From: Chenopodium formosanum
Taxonomy: Eukaryota; Streptophyta; Magnoliopsida; Caryophyllales; Amaranthaceae
NCBI GenBank assembly: GCA_024500155.1
Contig: CM044862.1
Location: 49,238,001-49,302,000, forward strand
Length of the DNA stretch: 64,000 nt
Reading direction: 5' to 3'
The position numbers and the translations under genes were made by a program. Numbering within the stretch: position 1 is the first letter of the stretch; each line of letters opens with the position of its first letter. The notes beneath the pieces were generated by a model, which ran no database searches, was not told the origin of the DNA, and was given only the letters and a program-made list of their open reading frames with translations. Of this stretch, positions 10,124 through 22,418 are shown in pieces.

Positions 10124-11834
10124 TGTAAGGAGGGTGTTCCCGTCTAAGAGGTCCTCTCCTTAAATGCCCATGACCCTTTAAAGCCTAGGACTTTACACTT
10201 GTAAGGGTGTATTAGGATTTGAATTCCTGACTGTTTGGGAGACCTTGAATTAGAAATGATTTTATCATACACGCTTTTTTGTAAGAAACAAGTAGGAGTC
10301 GCCAATGAGTTATAGGAAAACCCATAAACCTCGTTCATGCCTTTCTCCCAAGTAGAGTTCAAGGGATATTTAGCATGAATCATAAGTTTACCCATGCCCA
10401 AATTGGTCTTTAAACCAGAAATGAGTTCGGGAGTGAGGGTACTAAGATAACGTTCCCTTTAGAGGGGAATCGCGATCCTAGCCCTAGTGCGGCCTTTACT
10501 AGCTCTTCCATTTGCACAATTTCATCACCAAACAATATATGCAACGTGATACCTAAAACTAAGTTAGTTGATTTTATTTACACGCATTAATCATGTAGGA
10601 ATTACATTGAAAAAGTCGTTATTCTTAATTAATCAAATTCGTGAAGAGAACAAGAAATAAACAATATTCGCCTTGTCTTAAGTGATAAAACAACAATTAA
10701 TTATTCAAATTCTAGTCTTGATTAGAAAAAAAGAGTACTATATGAATTAATTAATTAAAATTTTGTTTAAAATGATCAAACAACACTAATTAATCAATTA
10801 AAGTTATTTAAACAATAAAAGAAAAGTGATTTATCTAACTGCTCAGGAAACTAACCGTTCTTCTTTTATGCTAAATCTCCGTCTTATGCGTTTATGGACT
10901 TTCTTTCTTCTTCGTACCTTCAAGAGCTTCAATGGATGTATTAGGGTTGAAAATTAATTGGGAAGAAAGAGAGAAAAGTAGTATGATAGTAAGAGGGTTT
11001 GAGAGATTAGGGATTTCAGAAATTTAGGGTTTTTAATTCTGATTTTCTGTCCGTTTAGAGTTGTGCGAAGACCCCATTTTATAGGCGTAGGAATCTCGGT
11101 TTAGGGTTTTAGAGTCGTGCCTTCAAATGTCGCGCGCAACTCTCTGAGTCGCGCTGGTGTGCTACACGCATCTCAATGAGTCGCGCGCGCCAGTCGCGCG
11201 CAACTGGTTGAGTTGCGCTAGTTTGCGGTTTGCCTTATACGAAAACGCGTTTTTAAAACTTTCATAACTTTTGATTGCAAAGTCGAATTTAGGTGTGTGA
11301 GATATCATTAGAAATATCTGAAAGTCTACTTTCCAACGCTGTAAGAATTAGGTTAAAATCTGTTATGGATCAAAAGTTATGGCCGTTGGAGTGCAAGGGT
11401 GTCGGTTTTGGGCCCGGTTTAGTGTTTTGATCATAACTTCTTCGTTTTGGCTTGGAATTGGGCTTATAATATACCGTTGGAAAGCTCTTTGAAAGTGTTA
11501 TCCATCTATATAGGCCTTGCACGAGAATTTTATGGTTGGTTTATTTGTTTGGCTCGGTTTTTCAACAATGTAGGTTCCATTTGATCCAATCATTGTATTT
11601 GACGCATTTGGGTCCGTTATTAATCAAGTTTAAACATGTATGAACACGTTTTAGGCCTAATTAGTAATCGGACAAGGCTCTAAGACAACTTGGTCTCAAA
11701 ATGGGTTTCAAGTTACTTCATAATGCTTTTCGTAGTCTATAAACACTTCAACTTTGATCTAGCATGAAGAACGGGTTTTTGTAACATCATCGCACTTCCT
11801 TTTCGGGACAAGAGGCCAAAAGTAGGTGTCTACA
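10124..11834 (-). mobile_element. Solo LTR, family 3, TSD CGTAC
   Basis: Minus orientation: reads TGTAGACACCTACTTTTGGC to CTTACA. Flanked by perfect 5-bp duplications CGTAC (10119-10123 and 11835-11839) with no internal region, so it is the product of LTR-LTR recombination. Element E has the uninterrupted target at 56925-56940 (TTGCGTACGAAGG). A palindrome-rich stretch (11113-11222) sits upstream of a TATA-like site (11076-11083, minus). Confidence 0.92.
11113..11222 (-). repeat. GTCGCGCGCAAC-type palindrome cluster, family 3 LTR
   Basis: Copies based on AGTCGCGCGCAACT lie near 11113, 11128, 11147, 11164, 11179, 11192 and 11211. Several spacings are about 19 bp, but the phase is looser than in the other families. 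It lies immediately upstream (minus direction) of the TATA-like site. Confidence 0.6.
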
Positions 11835-12036
11835 CGTACACAATCAAGTTATTCATTTTTTCCTATGGGACAGACCTAAATGCGACGTTAAAACGTCTAT
11901 GCTTATGCAAAAATGCCAAATTAATCACAGGAATATTTTTCAAAAATCTTTCAAGTCTCATCCACTCATCTTAATTAAATACCAATCACTCAAATCGATA
12001 AATAACCAAGAATCCTCCCCAGTGGAGTCGCCAAAT
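11835..12036 (-). mobile_element. Leader of element C, proximal part with PBS
   Basis: Non-coding. Reverse-complement match to 56729-56930 in element E. The primer-binding site, TGGCGACTCCACTGGGGA on the minus strand, occupies 12016-12033, three bases from the LTR. This PBS type is characteristic of Ogre elements; a tRNA-Arg primer is known for that group. Confidence 0.8.
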
Positions 12037-13730
12037 TGTAGGCGTCGTTCGAAGAGCACCTACGTTAAGCATGTGTAAATATGCTTGACACTCATAGGAA
12101 GTGGGAATTGACATAATACGATTAGGGACAAGGAAAGTAGGGAGCCACCAACAAGTTTTTTTAAGGAACTTGTAAACCGTTCACGGATCATAAAAAGGCA
12201 ACCACGATAAGGGACAACGATAGGCAACAACGATTGACCCGTGAAGGTTACACCTCATTCATAATCCATGAGATTACTAACTCCATATGGTTCAAAACCA
12301 CAAAAGGAGGATCGGGGATGATGGTACGAAGTGAGTCATGGAGTCACATTCACCCGTATTAGCCTCTACTCGATTCTTATAGTGAAAAGCATTCCTGTAA
12401 TCTCAAAGGCATACAGACAGAGATTCAATTTACTCCAAACTATTATTAAGCTAAATTGGTTAAATATTAATGCAACACATAATTCTAAAATATTAGTGAT
12501 CACTTGAATTAAATAACAAGATTAAAAAGAAACCTAAACCGGTTGTCCAAATTATCTTATTAGGCGTGATTTTCAATTACATATTCCTTTTAACATGCAA
12601 TATGGTGATCAATAAATAATAATAGAATGAACAATAATATTGGAAGCAATTTAACAATAAATCCAACAACATAAAATCGTTAGAAAAATAATAGAAACAA
12701 AAGGAGCATAATTCTTACTTTGATTCTGTTTGTTTGCAACTATAAAATAATAAACGAGTTAGTAACTTCAAGGAAATAATAATAAAACGATAATTAAATT
12801 AAATTAAATCAAATAGAATTGATTTGGGGCCAAACCCTCAAACAGTTCTACCTTTCACGCCTTGGCTTAAGGACAGAACCACGAGTAAAGTATGGACTCC
12901 TTGGAGTGCTTGAAGAAGGAATTTTGAATGAAAAAGGGTAGGCTAGTCTTTAGGCTAGAGCATATAGGAGAGAAAAATAGAGAATTAATTGATGCCCCGT
13001 ACATCAGAAATGAGGGGGTATTTATATAAAAAATGTGTTGAGGGAACACACGGAACCCTAAAAAGATAAAAACCCTAAAAAATTGCACCGCGACACGGCA
13101 GAGGGCACCGTGACATGGGGAAACCCATCGTCAGACGGGGAACATTCCCGTGACACGATGAACAACTGTGTGACGCGGGAAATATTTAGGGTATGGGGAA
13201 TAAAACGCGTAAAGGGTTTACGCGGAAAGGACACGGAACTGCCCCGTGTCACAACAGTTGCATCGTATCACGGGGAATCCTACCATCAAACGGGGAACAG
13301 TCCCGTGACACGGTGAACTTTTACCGTGACGCGAGAGCCTGCAAACCATTTTTTTGTCTAAATTCATTTTTAAACCCTAATTTCGTTCAGCATTTTTAAG
13401 TGTCGATTGATAATTTCGGGCCATTTCTGATTTATTATTATTAATTGGGCTAAAATAAATAAATAAATAAAATAAATAACATGTTTGGGCCAAAATAAAT
13501 AATAAAATAAAAAAATAAAAAAAAAGGTTTGGGCTGAAATAATAATAAAAAAAAAACTATGCTTTGACTAAACATCAAGACTGATCCATGGACTATTCAA
13601 AAAATTGAATTTAATTAAATACGATTTTTTAAGCACTCTCAGGATTAAATACTGAACACGACCAATAGTGGCGGTGAAAGGTTGTTCATCATCGAGTTTG
13701 GTTTTGGGGAGACATTTTTAGGTGTCTACA
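12037..13730 (-). repeat. 5' LTR of element C (family 2b, 1694 bp)
   Basis: On the minus strand it starts TGTAGACACCTAAAAATGTC and ends CGACGCCTACA. It is a 5' LTR because the PBS follows it. A phased palindrome array lies at 13088-13334, with TATAAATA (minus) at 13019-13026. The right flank is ATCCT. It is about 290 bp shorter than the matching LTR at 54749-56728. Confidence 0.9.
13088..13334 (-). repeat. 20-bp phased palindrome array in LTR of C
   Basis: CCGTGNCACGG-type copies start at 13088, 13108, 13128, 13148, about 13168, then 13244, 13263, 13283, 13303 and 13324. Nearly all spacings inside the two blocks are 19-21 bp. Spacer sequences differ. Confidence 0.8.
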
Positions 13731-13959
13731 ATCCTCAAAACGATATTTGTAAATCATTAAATCTTGGATCGAACAATGGCAAGCAAAGTTTGATTCCTTC
13801 TTCATAAACATACACTTTTATTGTAATGTTTCTGGATTGTGAATTAATTCAACAATAATTCCCTTTAGATGATCATTCCTTTTGAGTTAAATATTTATCA
13901 CAACAATCATATTGTGGTGTTAAATTATTTATCTCAAACTGATTTTACATTTCAATTTT

Positions 13960-14112
13960 GGAATTTTGAACATTTCAATGTTTCCAAGCTTTACTTCATT
14001 AAGTAATTATCGATATATTTACTTAAATTGTTAGTAAAAGCAATGAAGTAGTTAAATCTCTTTGCTAATTTTGAACTTATTGGTCCACACACATCATATG
14101 TATGAGTTCCTA
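13960..14112 (-). pseudogene. Copia integrase scrap
   Basis: Minus-strand translation gives YDVCGPISSKLAKRFNYF and then IAFTNNLSKY, matching the start of the copia integrase core (the DxCGP...YFITFTDDxSRY region). It is isolated between stops. The DNA from 13731 to 14650 is otherwise too decayed to read. Confidence 0.7.
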
Positions 14113-14655
14113 AAGGTCATTTTAGCTTCTTTTACCCTTTCTACTAAAAGGAAACTTGGTCATATTAACTTATCAAGCATGACTTCTAATTCTTAAGTGA
14201 TTCAAAATCATATAAGAATAAGAGTCCATCCATAACTTTTGGATGTGCAAATGGTTAATGTGAGTATGTGACCTAACCTTACTTTGTTATAAGTAAGTGT
14301 ATTTTGAATCATCTAAATTTTACTTTTGTGATCTACTTATATCAATGTTATAAAACGAAATTAACTCATATCTAGCAAAATGAAAGCAATTTATTACCTT
14401 GGTCATGGATCAACACTTGTCCAAGCCAAGTAAACCAAATTAGTATTCTAAAAAAAACCTGAAATATTGTCTCATCAAAACTGGAGATTGTTCTAAAATC
14501 ATGATAAACTAATCAAAATTTAAAACTATGAAGCTATCTCTAGCCACTCAAATACTTATAGTGCACCTTTAAGCTCCATTTCCTTGCTAGCTTCACTTGT
14601 TTGCAGTTCCTGCGCAACATCTCAATGTTAAGCACTGCAACTTGGTATCACATAC

Positions 14656-15557
14656 CTAAGTGAAAGTTAAAATGTTTATAACATAATACCTGAGGTTGAT
14701 GCTCCATTCTTCTTGAGGAAGTCTAGGTACTTCTGGCAATTTCGCTTCCAATGCCCCTTCTTCTTGCAGTAAAATTAAAGCATTCACTTTCACTTGCAGC
14801 CTTGGGCTTTGGAGTCGTCTTAGGCTTTTCAGGAGCCTTGGCAACTTGCTTGCCCTTGCTCTTGGAACTAGCCTTTTGCCCCTTCTTCTTGAACCCCTTT
14901 CTCTTTTGAATCATAAGAAACTTCTTTCTTAGGTTCCTTAGGGATTTGTTTCTCAGCACTAACCAGTATTGCATGCAATTGATTCATAGTCTTTGTAGTG
15001 GCAGTCATGTTAAAATTCATGATAAACTGGTTGAAACTTTCTGGTAGTGAATGGAGAATGATGTATGTTGCCAAATCATCACTATATGCATGGGAGCCCC
15101 ATTTCTCCATACTTTGTATTAGGCCGATCATTTTGAAAACATGATCATGAACTGTGGCGCCCTCTACCATCCTACAATCTAGAATCTCATGATGGAGCTC
15201 ATACCTTTCAACTCTAGCTTGTTTCTTAAACAAAGCTTTGAGTTCTTGCATGATTGAGTAGGCATCCAGGTCCTCAAAACGCTTTTGAAGACTAGGCTCC
15301 GTGGTAGCAATCATTAAGCAAGTGATAGGTATAACTCTGTCATGAGCTTCCTTGTGCTTCTTGATCTCTGCCGCAGTTGGATTTTCTGGCAGAGAACCTG
15401 GCAGTGGAGTGTCAATGACATCCTCTCTACCTTCAGATTTCATAACAAGCCTTAGCATTCTTTCCGAGTTGGAAAAGTTATACCCTGTCAACCTATCCTT
15501 CTCAAGGAATGGTCGAAGATTGTAAACGTTGTTGTCATTATGATTACGGCTACCCAT
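14656..15557 (-). pseudogene. Copia gag (UBN2-type) with frameshifted zinc knuckle
   Basis: Begins MGSRNHNDNNVYNLRPFLEK at 15557. It has the alpha-helical gag typical of plant copia elements (KARVERYELHHEIL-like and LHSLPESFNQFIMNFNMT stretches), a lysine-rich tail, then a CCHC zinc knuckle (about 14745-14790, core KKKGHWKRNC) displaced by one or more frame changes. No intact protease follows. It is the nucleocapsid precursor of a dead element. Confidence 0.85.
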
Positions 15558-15884
15558 CTATGTCAAAATAAGGCAAAGTTTAATAATTATGTTTAATTAA
15601 AATTAAAGTACCATAAACGCATTCATTTGGTAACTTTAAAACACTTTATTCAATAATTAATTGATCCCGGGCCAATTGAATTTTAAGTGATTCCAAGATC
15701 CTTTATTTGTGCAATAATTGACCGGAATGAGGCCCTACCATCAACCATTACATTTTCAAGGTGAGTAAACTCTTTACAGATTACAACTCTTGTAACTGTT
15801 GGTTGAATAATTAACATCACATGTTTAATTATTATCCTTAGCTTCAAGGTTCTAAACCCTTTAGGTAACCTTGTTGAGTATAAT
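15558..15884 (-). mobile_element. Copia leader segment next to gag
   Basis: Non-coding DNA between the gag start and the solo LTR. No gene seen. It continues across the insertion at 17839. Confidence 0.6.
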
Positions 15885-16459
15885 TGTAGACACCCATTTG
15901 TGTCTCCCCAAAACCAAACCCAGTGATGAGTACCTTTCACGTCGAATCATAATCGAATGAAGCGAAAGTGTGGAAAGTTTAGTGTTGCGGATAGTTTTAA
16001 TTTCTTTTCTCTTCTCTTTGTTTTTGAAAACTTATTTTAAGAAAAAAGCCAATCCAGTTTGGTTGGTCCATGATATGGGTTCAATAGTAGTGTAGTTGGA
16101 TGGGGTTTGACAAGGGCTTTCCAACGATATATTATAACCCAATTCCGATGAATATTGAGGAAGTTATGGCCAATTTACTGAACTGGGCCCAGTTTGAGTC
16201 TTATATGCGGCCTAATGATCTAGGGGAGGGCCTAATATAGATTTATCATTCCTAATGTAATTAGGAATGGTGTTAGTCTTCTAGATTCTTCTAGAAGGTT
16301 CTTTTCATTCCTAATTCAATTAGCATTAATAAATTGACTTTTGTTGACTTTTCAGAGTTTTAATTAAAATCAAATAACATTTTTGAGGAAAAGATACGAT
16401 TTTATCCTCCTGTATGGCAAAATTTATCTGATTTTAGAAAACGCGTCAAAAACAGGATT

Positions 16460-16560
16460 AGCGCCTAATGCCAGACATTGGCGCCTGGCGCCTGGCGCTA
16501 GCATTGGTGCCTGACACTAATGTTGGCGCCTGGCGCCAATAAGCCAGCGTTGGCGCCAAT
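16460..16560 (+). repeat. Palindrome array in family 1 solo LTR
   Basis: Palindromes of (A/T)GGCGCCTGGCGC type start near 16460, 16479, 16505, 16524 and 16544. Two overlapping copies occupy 16479-16500. The array ends about 60 bp before the TATA box. Confidence 0.7.
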
Positions 16561-16618
16561 CTAGTTTTGCGTGCGCCAGACTCTGTTTAGATATTTTATC
16601 TTTTTGGCTGATTTTCTC

Positions 16619-16626
16619 TATAAATA
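16619..16626 (+). promoter_or_regulatory. LTR TATA box
   Basis: TATAAATA in the conserved context GGCTGATTTTCTCTATAAAT, the same position as in the other family 1 LTRs. Confidence 0.65.
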
Positions 16627-17838
16627 ACGTATTAAAAACTCCGTTTTCGATAACCAGTTTTCACCAGTTTTCCCCTACAACCAGTTTTCATTCATCGATT
16701 CTCTCATTCTCTTCTCATTCACCATCTCTCTCTCTCTTTCTAAACTCGCTTTTTACATACAAAATTCCGCATTCGCAAGATCTAGAAACACCTAGCCATA
16801 TTCGAAGTTGCCTTCGCCCTAGACGTGAAAGGTTTAATTTCTGAGGGTTTGGTCCCAAATCTCTATTTCCATTATTTAATTTAATTGTTTTGTTTATTAT
16901 TTTCCTTGAAGTTGATAACGTGTGTATTTTGTGATTAGAAAGAGGTACGAAGCATCAAAGTAAGTACTTTAATGGTTTTTATTGATATTATGATGTAGAA
17001 ATCATGTTTAGATTGTTATTTTGATTCCTAGTATCATGTTTAGGGTAATTTCAATATCAAATATGATTGTTACGATGCTTCCTATGTTATTCCTAATATT
17101 TATGATTGTTAGTATCATGTTAGGGTTAAAGATTTGATTTATATTGTTTAGTGACATGCTAGGGTTTGTTATTAATCTTGTTAGTATTATACCTAGGATC
17201 TTTTTATTATTATGCTTTATCATTAACATGATTTATGATTATTAATTATGATTATGTTTATTTTTATGATTGTCATGATTATGATTATTATTATTATTGA
17301 TTATTATTATGTGGCTTGATATATTTATTGTTATTTCTTGATCACGCCTTTTATGCATATTTAAAGGGAATTTATACTTGTAATCACGCTTAATAAGATA
17401 ATTAATAATCTTGTTTAGGGTTAATTATGATTATAATTCAAGTGATCGCCAATAATAGATTTATTTGTGCATTAAATTCAACCAACATAGATAAACAGGT
17501 TTAGGGTTAATCCTATTGATTGCATGTTAGTCAGAAAGCGCACATGAATACGATCAGAATAAAGTAGAGGCCTATTATTGGGGCAGGTTCAATCTCTTTT
17601 AGGTTGGATTTGTACCTTCATCCCCGAACCCTTATTTGGTTCAAGACCTTATGGAGTTGATGATCTCTTGGATCGTTAAGGGGTGTAACCTTCACCCTGT
17701 GAACGGTTTACAAGTTCCTAAAACTTGTTGGCGACTATTTTGCTCTATCTTCTTCCCTTTTGGACGCCACCGTACTTTAATGTATGATCACAGTGGGGTT
17801 CAAGATAAGGGGATTAACGCTTGAAATTATTCCCCACA

Positions 17839-18092
17839 ATAACCAATTAAAAGTGTAGAACGTGATCTACCCCAACTCCCCAAAGATATAATATGACACC
17901 TAGCTGAGGCATGACCCATCATAAATATCAAAGGTTTCATCGGGTTTTTAATTGGAAAAACTACCTCAATATTACCGGGACCTAGATTTATTATGTTGTG
18001 ATTATTTAGTGAACTCTAGCACATCATCAATCAACATAAATAAAATCTAACATGCATAATCTACCAATGCAATAAAATAAAGCTTGACATAG
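17839..18092 (-). mobile_element. Copia leader segment between solo LTRs
   Basis: Non-coding remnant of the copia leader. It ends in CATAG, the duplicated target of the next solo LTR. No gene seen. Confidence 0.6.
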
Positions 18093-20140
18093 TGTAGGCG
18101 TCGTTCTAAGTGCGCCTACGTAAAAGCATGTGTGAATATACTTGGCACTCATAGGAAGTGGAATTGACATAATACGATAAGGGACATGATTAGGGACAAG
18201 GAAAGTAGGGAGCCGCCAACAAGTTTTAAGGAACTTGTAAACCGTTCACGGATCATAAAAAGCAACCACGAATAAGGGACAACGATAGGCAAAACGATTG
18301 ACCCGTGAAGGTAACACCCCATTCATAATCCATGAGATTACTAACTCCATATGGTTCGGAACCACGAAAGGAGGATCGGGGATGATGGTACGAAGTGAGT
18401 CATGGAGTCACATTCGTCCGTATTGGCCTCTACTCGATTCTTATAGTGAAAAGTGATTCTTGCGATCTCAAAGGCATACAAACAAAATATTCAATTTGCT
18501 CCAAACTATTATTAAGCTAAATTGGTTTAATATTAATGCCACACATAATTCTAAAATATTTGTGATCACTTGATTAAACAACAAGATTAAAAAGGAACCT
18601 AAACCGGTTGTCTAAATTATCTTATTAGGTGTGATTTTTAATTACATATTCCCATTAAACATGCAATATAGTGATCGTAAAAATAATAGAATAAACATTA
18701 ATAATGGAAGAAATTCAACAATAATAACGTTAGTCAAATCAAATGTAAAATAACCTAAGCATGATACTAGCAATATAAAAATAAAATAAGAGTAATTAAA
18801 TTATTTAAATACTCACATTCCACACGTTCCTTTAAATTGCTACATCATGAATAAATTGTTAGTAACTTCAATAAAAATATAAAGCAAATGAAAATTAAAT
18901 TAAAAAGTATAGTTGATTTGGTCCAAACCCTCAGTTAATTCTACCTTTCACGCTTTGGTTTAAGTATAGAACTTTGGGTATTGTATGAACTCCTTGGAGC
19001 GCTTAGGGGAAGTATTATGAGAGAATAAGGTGGCTAGTATTTAGGCTAAAGAGGGAGAAGAGAATTATTTTGTGATCAAGCTTGTTGATCCTTGGAAAAG
19101 GGGTGATATGACCTCTATTTATAGAGAAAAAAGAGAGGTCGAAAAAACAAGATAAGATCGAGTTCGAATCGGATTAAAACTCTTGCGATAGACAACAGTT
19201 TTTGCGGTTTTTGTTTTTATCATATCTTTTGATCCAGAAATTGGAATAAGATGAATAAGATATCGTTGGAAAGATCTTGAAATATACTTTCTAACCCAAT
19301 TAGAATCAGATTAAAATATTTTGTAGAAGTAAAGATATGGCCGAAATAGTGGGACGGTGTAAGTTTTGGATAGAGTTTTTTTATTTAGTTCATATCTTTT
19401 TCGTTATAGCTCGGAATTGATATTATAATATATCAATGGAAAGATAATTTCAAGGGCTATTCAACCATATAAAATTTGAATAAAAACTATGATTCACGAA
19501 AATAATATCTGTCTATCTTTGAACGTCTTTCAATTCGGATATAAATTAAATAGGATTTTCAAAAAAAGGAGTTTTATTCAATTTCAAACTATTTAATCTT
19601 ATCTTTTCAAAAAGGATAATTAAGATCTTTTAGAAACTTATAGAAGCTTCCAATTAATCCTAATTGGTTTAAGGAATGGGATTAAATAATTTGGACCCTC
19701 CACATGATCATTGGGTCGTAGATAAGGTGGACTTAGGTTTGGTTTGGGCTCAGTTTAATATTTTGGCCATAACTTATTCGTTATAACTTGGATTTGGGCT
19801 TATAATATATCGTTGGAAAGCTCTTTTCAAGCCCCATCCAACTATTCAATCATTGGACCCAGATTATGGACCAAAATAAACTGTATTAAACGTTTTTATA
19901 AAAAAAGACACGAAATGAAAGATTTTAAAGGACACGAAATGAATTATTTCGGGTTTAAAGGCACGAAAAGAGAAAAATAAGTTATGGTTTGGGGAAATGG
20001 GATAGGATTTGGGTTGGTTTATAAAATGGAAATATGGATTTAAGCACTCCAAGATTAAATACTCAACCCGACCACTTATGGCGGTGAAAGGTTGTTCATC
20101 ATCGGGTTTGGTTTTGGGGAGACATTTTTAGGTGTCTACA
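18093..20140 (-). mobile_element. Solo LTR, family 2a, TSD CATAG
   Basis: Minus orientation, 2048 bp, with perfect duplications CATAG at 18088-18092 and 20141-20145. The minus-strand sequence matches the LTR of element D (51638-53685), including its TATA region (19116-19123 here). It lacks the GC-rich palindrome array seen in families 1, 2b and 3. Confidence 0.93.
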
Positions 20141-20320
20141 CATAGTATGGCCCTTAGTCCTAAGTAAACTAGAAATGAAAATGCTCCCACTTGATTCATC
20201 ATGGATCTCCATCCACCTTGCTCCTTTAGGCCTTCACTTCATGGGCTTCTTTGGACTAACACTATTTAAATAACTATTCTATTTACTTTAAATAAAAGTT
20301 ACAAAAATACTTAACGGTAC
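20141..20320 (-). mobile_element. Copia leader segment
   Basis: 180 bp of copia leader between two solo LTRs. It ends in GGTAC, duplicated at 22419-22423. No gene. Confidence 0.6.
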
Positions 20321-20896
20321 TGTAGACACCCATTTGTGTCTCCCCAAAACCAAACCCAGTGATGAGTACCTTTCACGTCGAATCATAATCAAATGAAACG
20401 AAAGTGTGGAAAGGTATAGTGTTGCGGAAAGTTTTTATTTCTTTTCTCTTCTCTCTATTTTTTGAAAACTTTATTTTAAAGAAAACAGCCAATCCAGTTT
20501 GGTTGGTCCATGATATGGGTCCAATAGTAGTGTAGTTGGATGGGGCTTGCAAAGACCTTTCCAACGATATATTATAAGCCCAATTCCGATGAATATTGAG
20601 GAAGTTATGGCCAATTTACTAAATTGGGCCCGGTTTGAGCTTTATGTGCGGCCCAATGATCTAGGGGAGGGACTAATATGATTTATCATTCCTAATGCAA
20701 TTAGGAATGGTTTTAGTCTTCTAGAATCTTCTAGAAGGTTCTTTTCATTCCTAATTCAATTAGCATTGATAAGTTGACTTTGTTGACTTTTCAGAGTTTT
20801 AATCAAAATCAATTAGCATTTTCGAAGAAATTATATTATTTTATCCTCCAGTACGGTAAATTTATCAGATTTTCGAAAACGCGTCAAAATTAACCT

Positions 20897-20990
20897 TGGC
20901 GTCCAACCCCAGGCCTTGGCGCCTGGAACCAGGCTTGGCGCCAGGCGCTAGCCATTGGTGTCTGGCGCCAGCTAGCCAGGGTTGGCGCCA
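20897..20990 (+). repeat. Palindrome array in family 1 solo LTR
   Basis: TGGCGCCTGG-type palindromes start at 20897, 20917, 20936, 20956 and about 20976, spacings 19-20 bp. Between-unit bases are variable. Confidence 0.72.
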
Positions 20991-21051
20991 ACCTCGTTTC
21001 CTGAGCGTCAGACTCTGTTTTGTTAAATTATCTTTTTTGGCTGATTTTCTC

Positions 21052-21059
21052 TATAAATA
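21052..21059 (+). promoter_or_regulatory. LTR TATA box
   Basis: TATAAATA at the same place as in the other family 1 LTRs, about 60 bp after the palindrome array. Confidence 0.65.
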
Positions 21060-21764
21060 TCGTATCAAAAACTCCGTTTTCATTCACCAATTCTCTTTAT
21101 TCGCAAGCTTTCATCAACAATCATTAATTCTTTAGCATTCTCCAATTCATCATCTACATTCACCTACAATTAAGAATCATCAACAATAAGTTTTAATTAG
21201 CATTCTTTAATTCATTCAATTCTTTCTTACCTTGTTTTCATACAAAATTCCGCATTCACAAGATCTAGAAACACCTACCCATATTCGAAGTTACCTTCGC
21301 CCTAGGCGTGAAAGGTTTAATTTCTGAGGGTTTGGTCCCAAATCTCTCTTTCAATTATTTAACTTAATTGCTTTGTTTATTATTTTCCTTGAAGTTACTA
21401 ACGCGTGTATTTTGTTATTAGAAAGAGGTACGAGGCATCAAAGTAAGTTCTTTAATGGTTTTAATTGATATTATGATGTAGAAATCATGTTTGTATTGTT
21501 ATTATGATATTCCTAGTATCATGTTTAGAGAAGAGGTTATAATATCAAATATGCCTATTATGATTCCTGCGATGCTTCCTATGTTCTTTCTAATATTTAT
21601 GATTGTTAGTATCATGTTAGGGTTAAAGGTTTGATTTTTATTGCTTAGTGACATGCTAGGGTTTGTTATTAATCTTGTTAGTATCATGCCTAGGATCTTG
21701 CTATGTTTATTATGCCTTAATATTAACAGGAACATGATTATGATTATAATTGTTATAATTGTTA

Positions 21765-21885
21765 TAATTTATTAATATTATTATTATTATTATTTTGATA
21801 ATGATTATTTTTATTCATGATTACTATTATTATTATGATGATTATTATTATTATTATTATTCATGATTATTATTGACTATGTTGC
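21765..21885. repeat. ATT/ATG-rich microsatellite in LTR
   Basis: Imperfect TTATTA and GATTATTATT runs. Shorter versions occur at the matching positions of the LTRs at 3711 and 15885, so this is a length-variable site inside the family 1 LTR. Confidence 0.7.
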
Positions 21886-22418
21886 TTGATACATTATTTA
21901 TTCTTTATTGCTTGATCACACCTTTGATGCATGTTTAAAGGGAATTTGGTACTTGTAATCACGCTTAATAAGATAATTAATAATCTTGTTTAGGGTTAAT
22001 GTGATTATAATTTCAAGTGATCGCCAATAATAGTTTATTTGTGCATTAAATTCAACCAACATAGATTAAGCAGGTTTAGGGTTAATCCTATTGATTGCAT
22101 GTTAATCAGAAAGCGCACATGAATACGATCAGAATAAAGTAGAGGCCTATTATTAGGGCAAGTTCAATCTCTTTTAGGTTGGATTTGTACCTTCATCCCC
22201 GAACCCTTATTTGGTTCTAGACCTTATGGAGTTGACGATCTCTTGGATCGTTAAGGGGTGTAACCTTCATCCTATGAACGGTTTACAAGTTCCTTAAAAA
22301 CTTGTTGGCGACTCTTTTGCTCTATCTTCTTCCCTTTTGGACGCCATCGTACTTTAGTGTATGATCATAGTGGGGTTCGAGCTAGTGGGATTTTAAAGGC
22401 TTGAAATTATTCCCTACA

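Larger units (their letters stand above)
5650..13730 (-). mobile_element. Ogre-like element C, truncated (5' LTR to protease linker)
   Basis: Minus-strand Tat/Ogre-type element read from right to left: 5' LTR (12037-13730), PBS (12016-12033), leader (interrupted by a solo LTR), gag (9078-7705), protease and linker (7712-5650). It stops just before the reverse transcriptase, where the LTR of element B abuts it. RT, RNase H, integrase and the 3' LTR are not in the window on this side. Its right flank is integrase DNA of a copia element, so C inserted into that element. Confidence 0.85.
15885..17838 (+). mobile_element. Solo LTR, family 1, TSD ATAAT/ATAAC
   Basis: TGTAGACACCCATTTG to TTCCCCACA, 1954 bp. 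Flanks are ATAAT (15880-15884) and ATAAC (17839-17843), a duplication with one change. It holds a palindrome array at 16460-16560, TATAAATA at 16619-16626 and an ATT microsatellite near 17280. No PBS or PPT is attached. Confidence 0.88.
20321..22418 (+). mobile_element. Solo LTR, family 1, TSD GGTAC
   Basis: TGTAGACACCCATTTG to TTCCCTACA, 2098 bp, with perfect duplications GGTAC at 20316-20320 and 22419-22423. It contains a palindrome array (20897-20990), TATAAATA at 21052-21059 and an expanded ATT/ATG microsatellite (about 21765-21885), which accounts for part of its extra length. Confidence 0.93.

Noticed and set aside
20896..21135. Pro/Trp/Arg-rich small open frame in the solo LTR
   Set aside because: It is produced by the GC-rich palindrome array and is not kept in the other family 1 LTRs.
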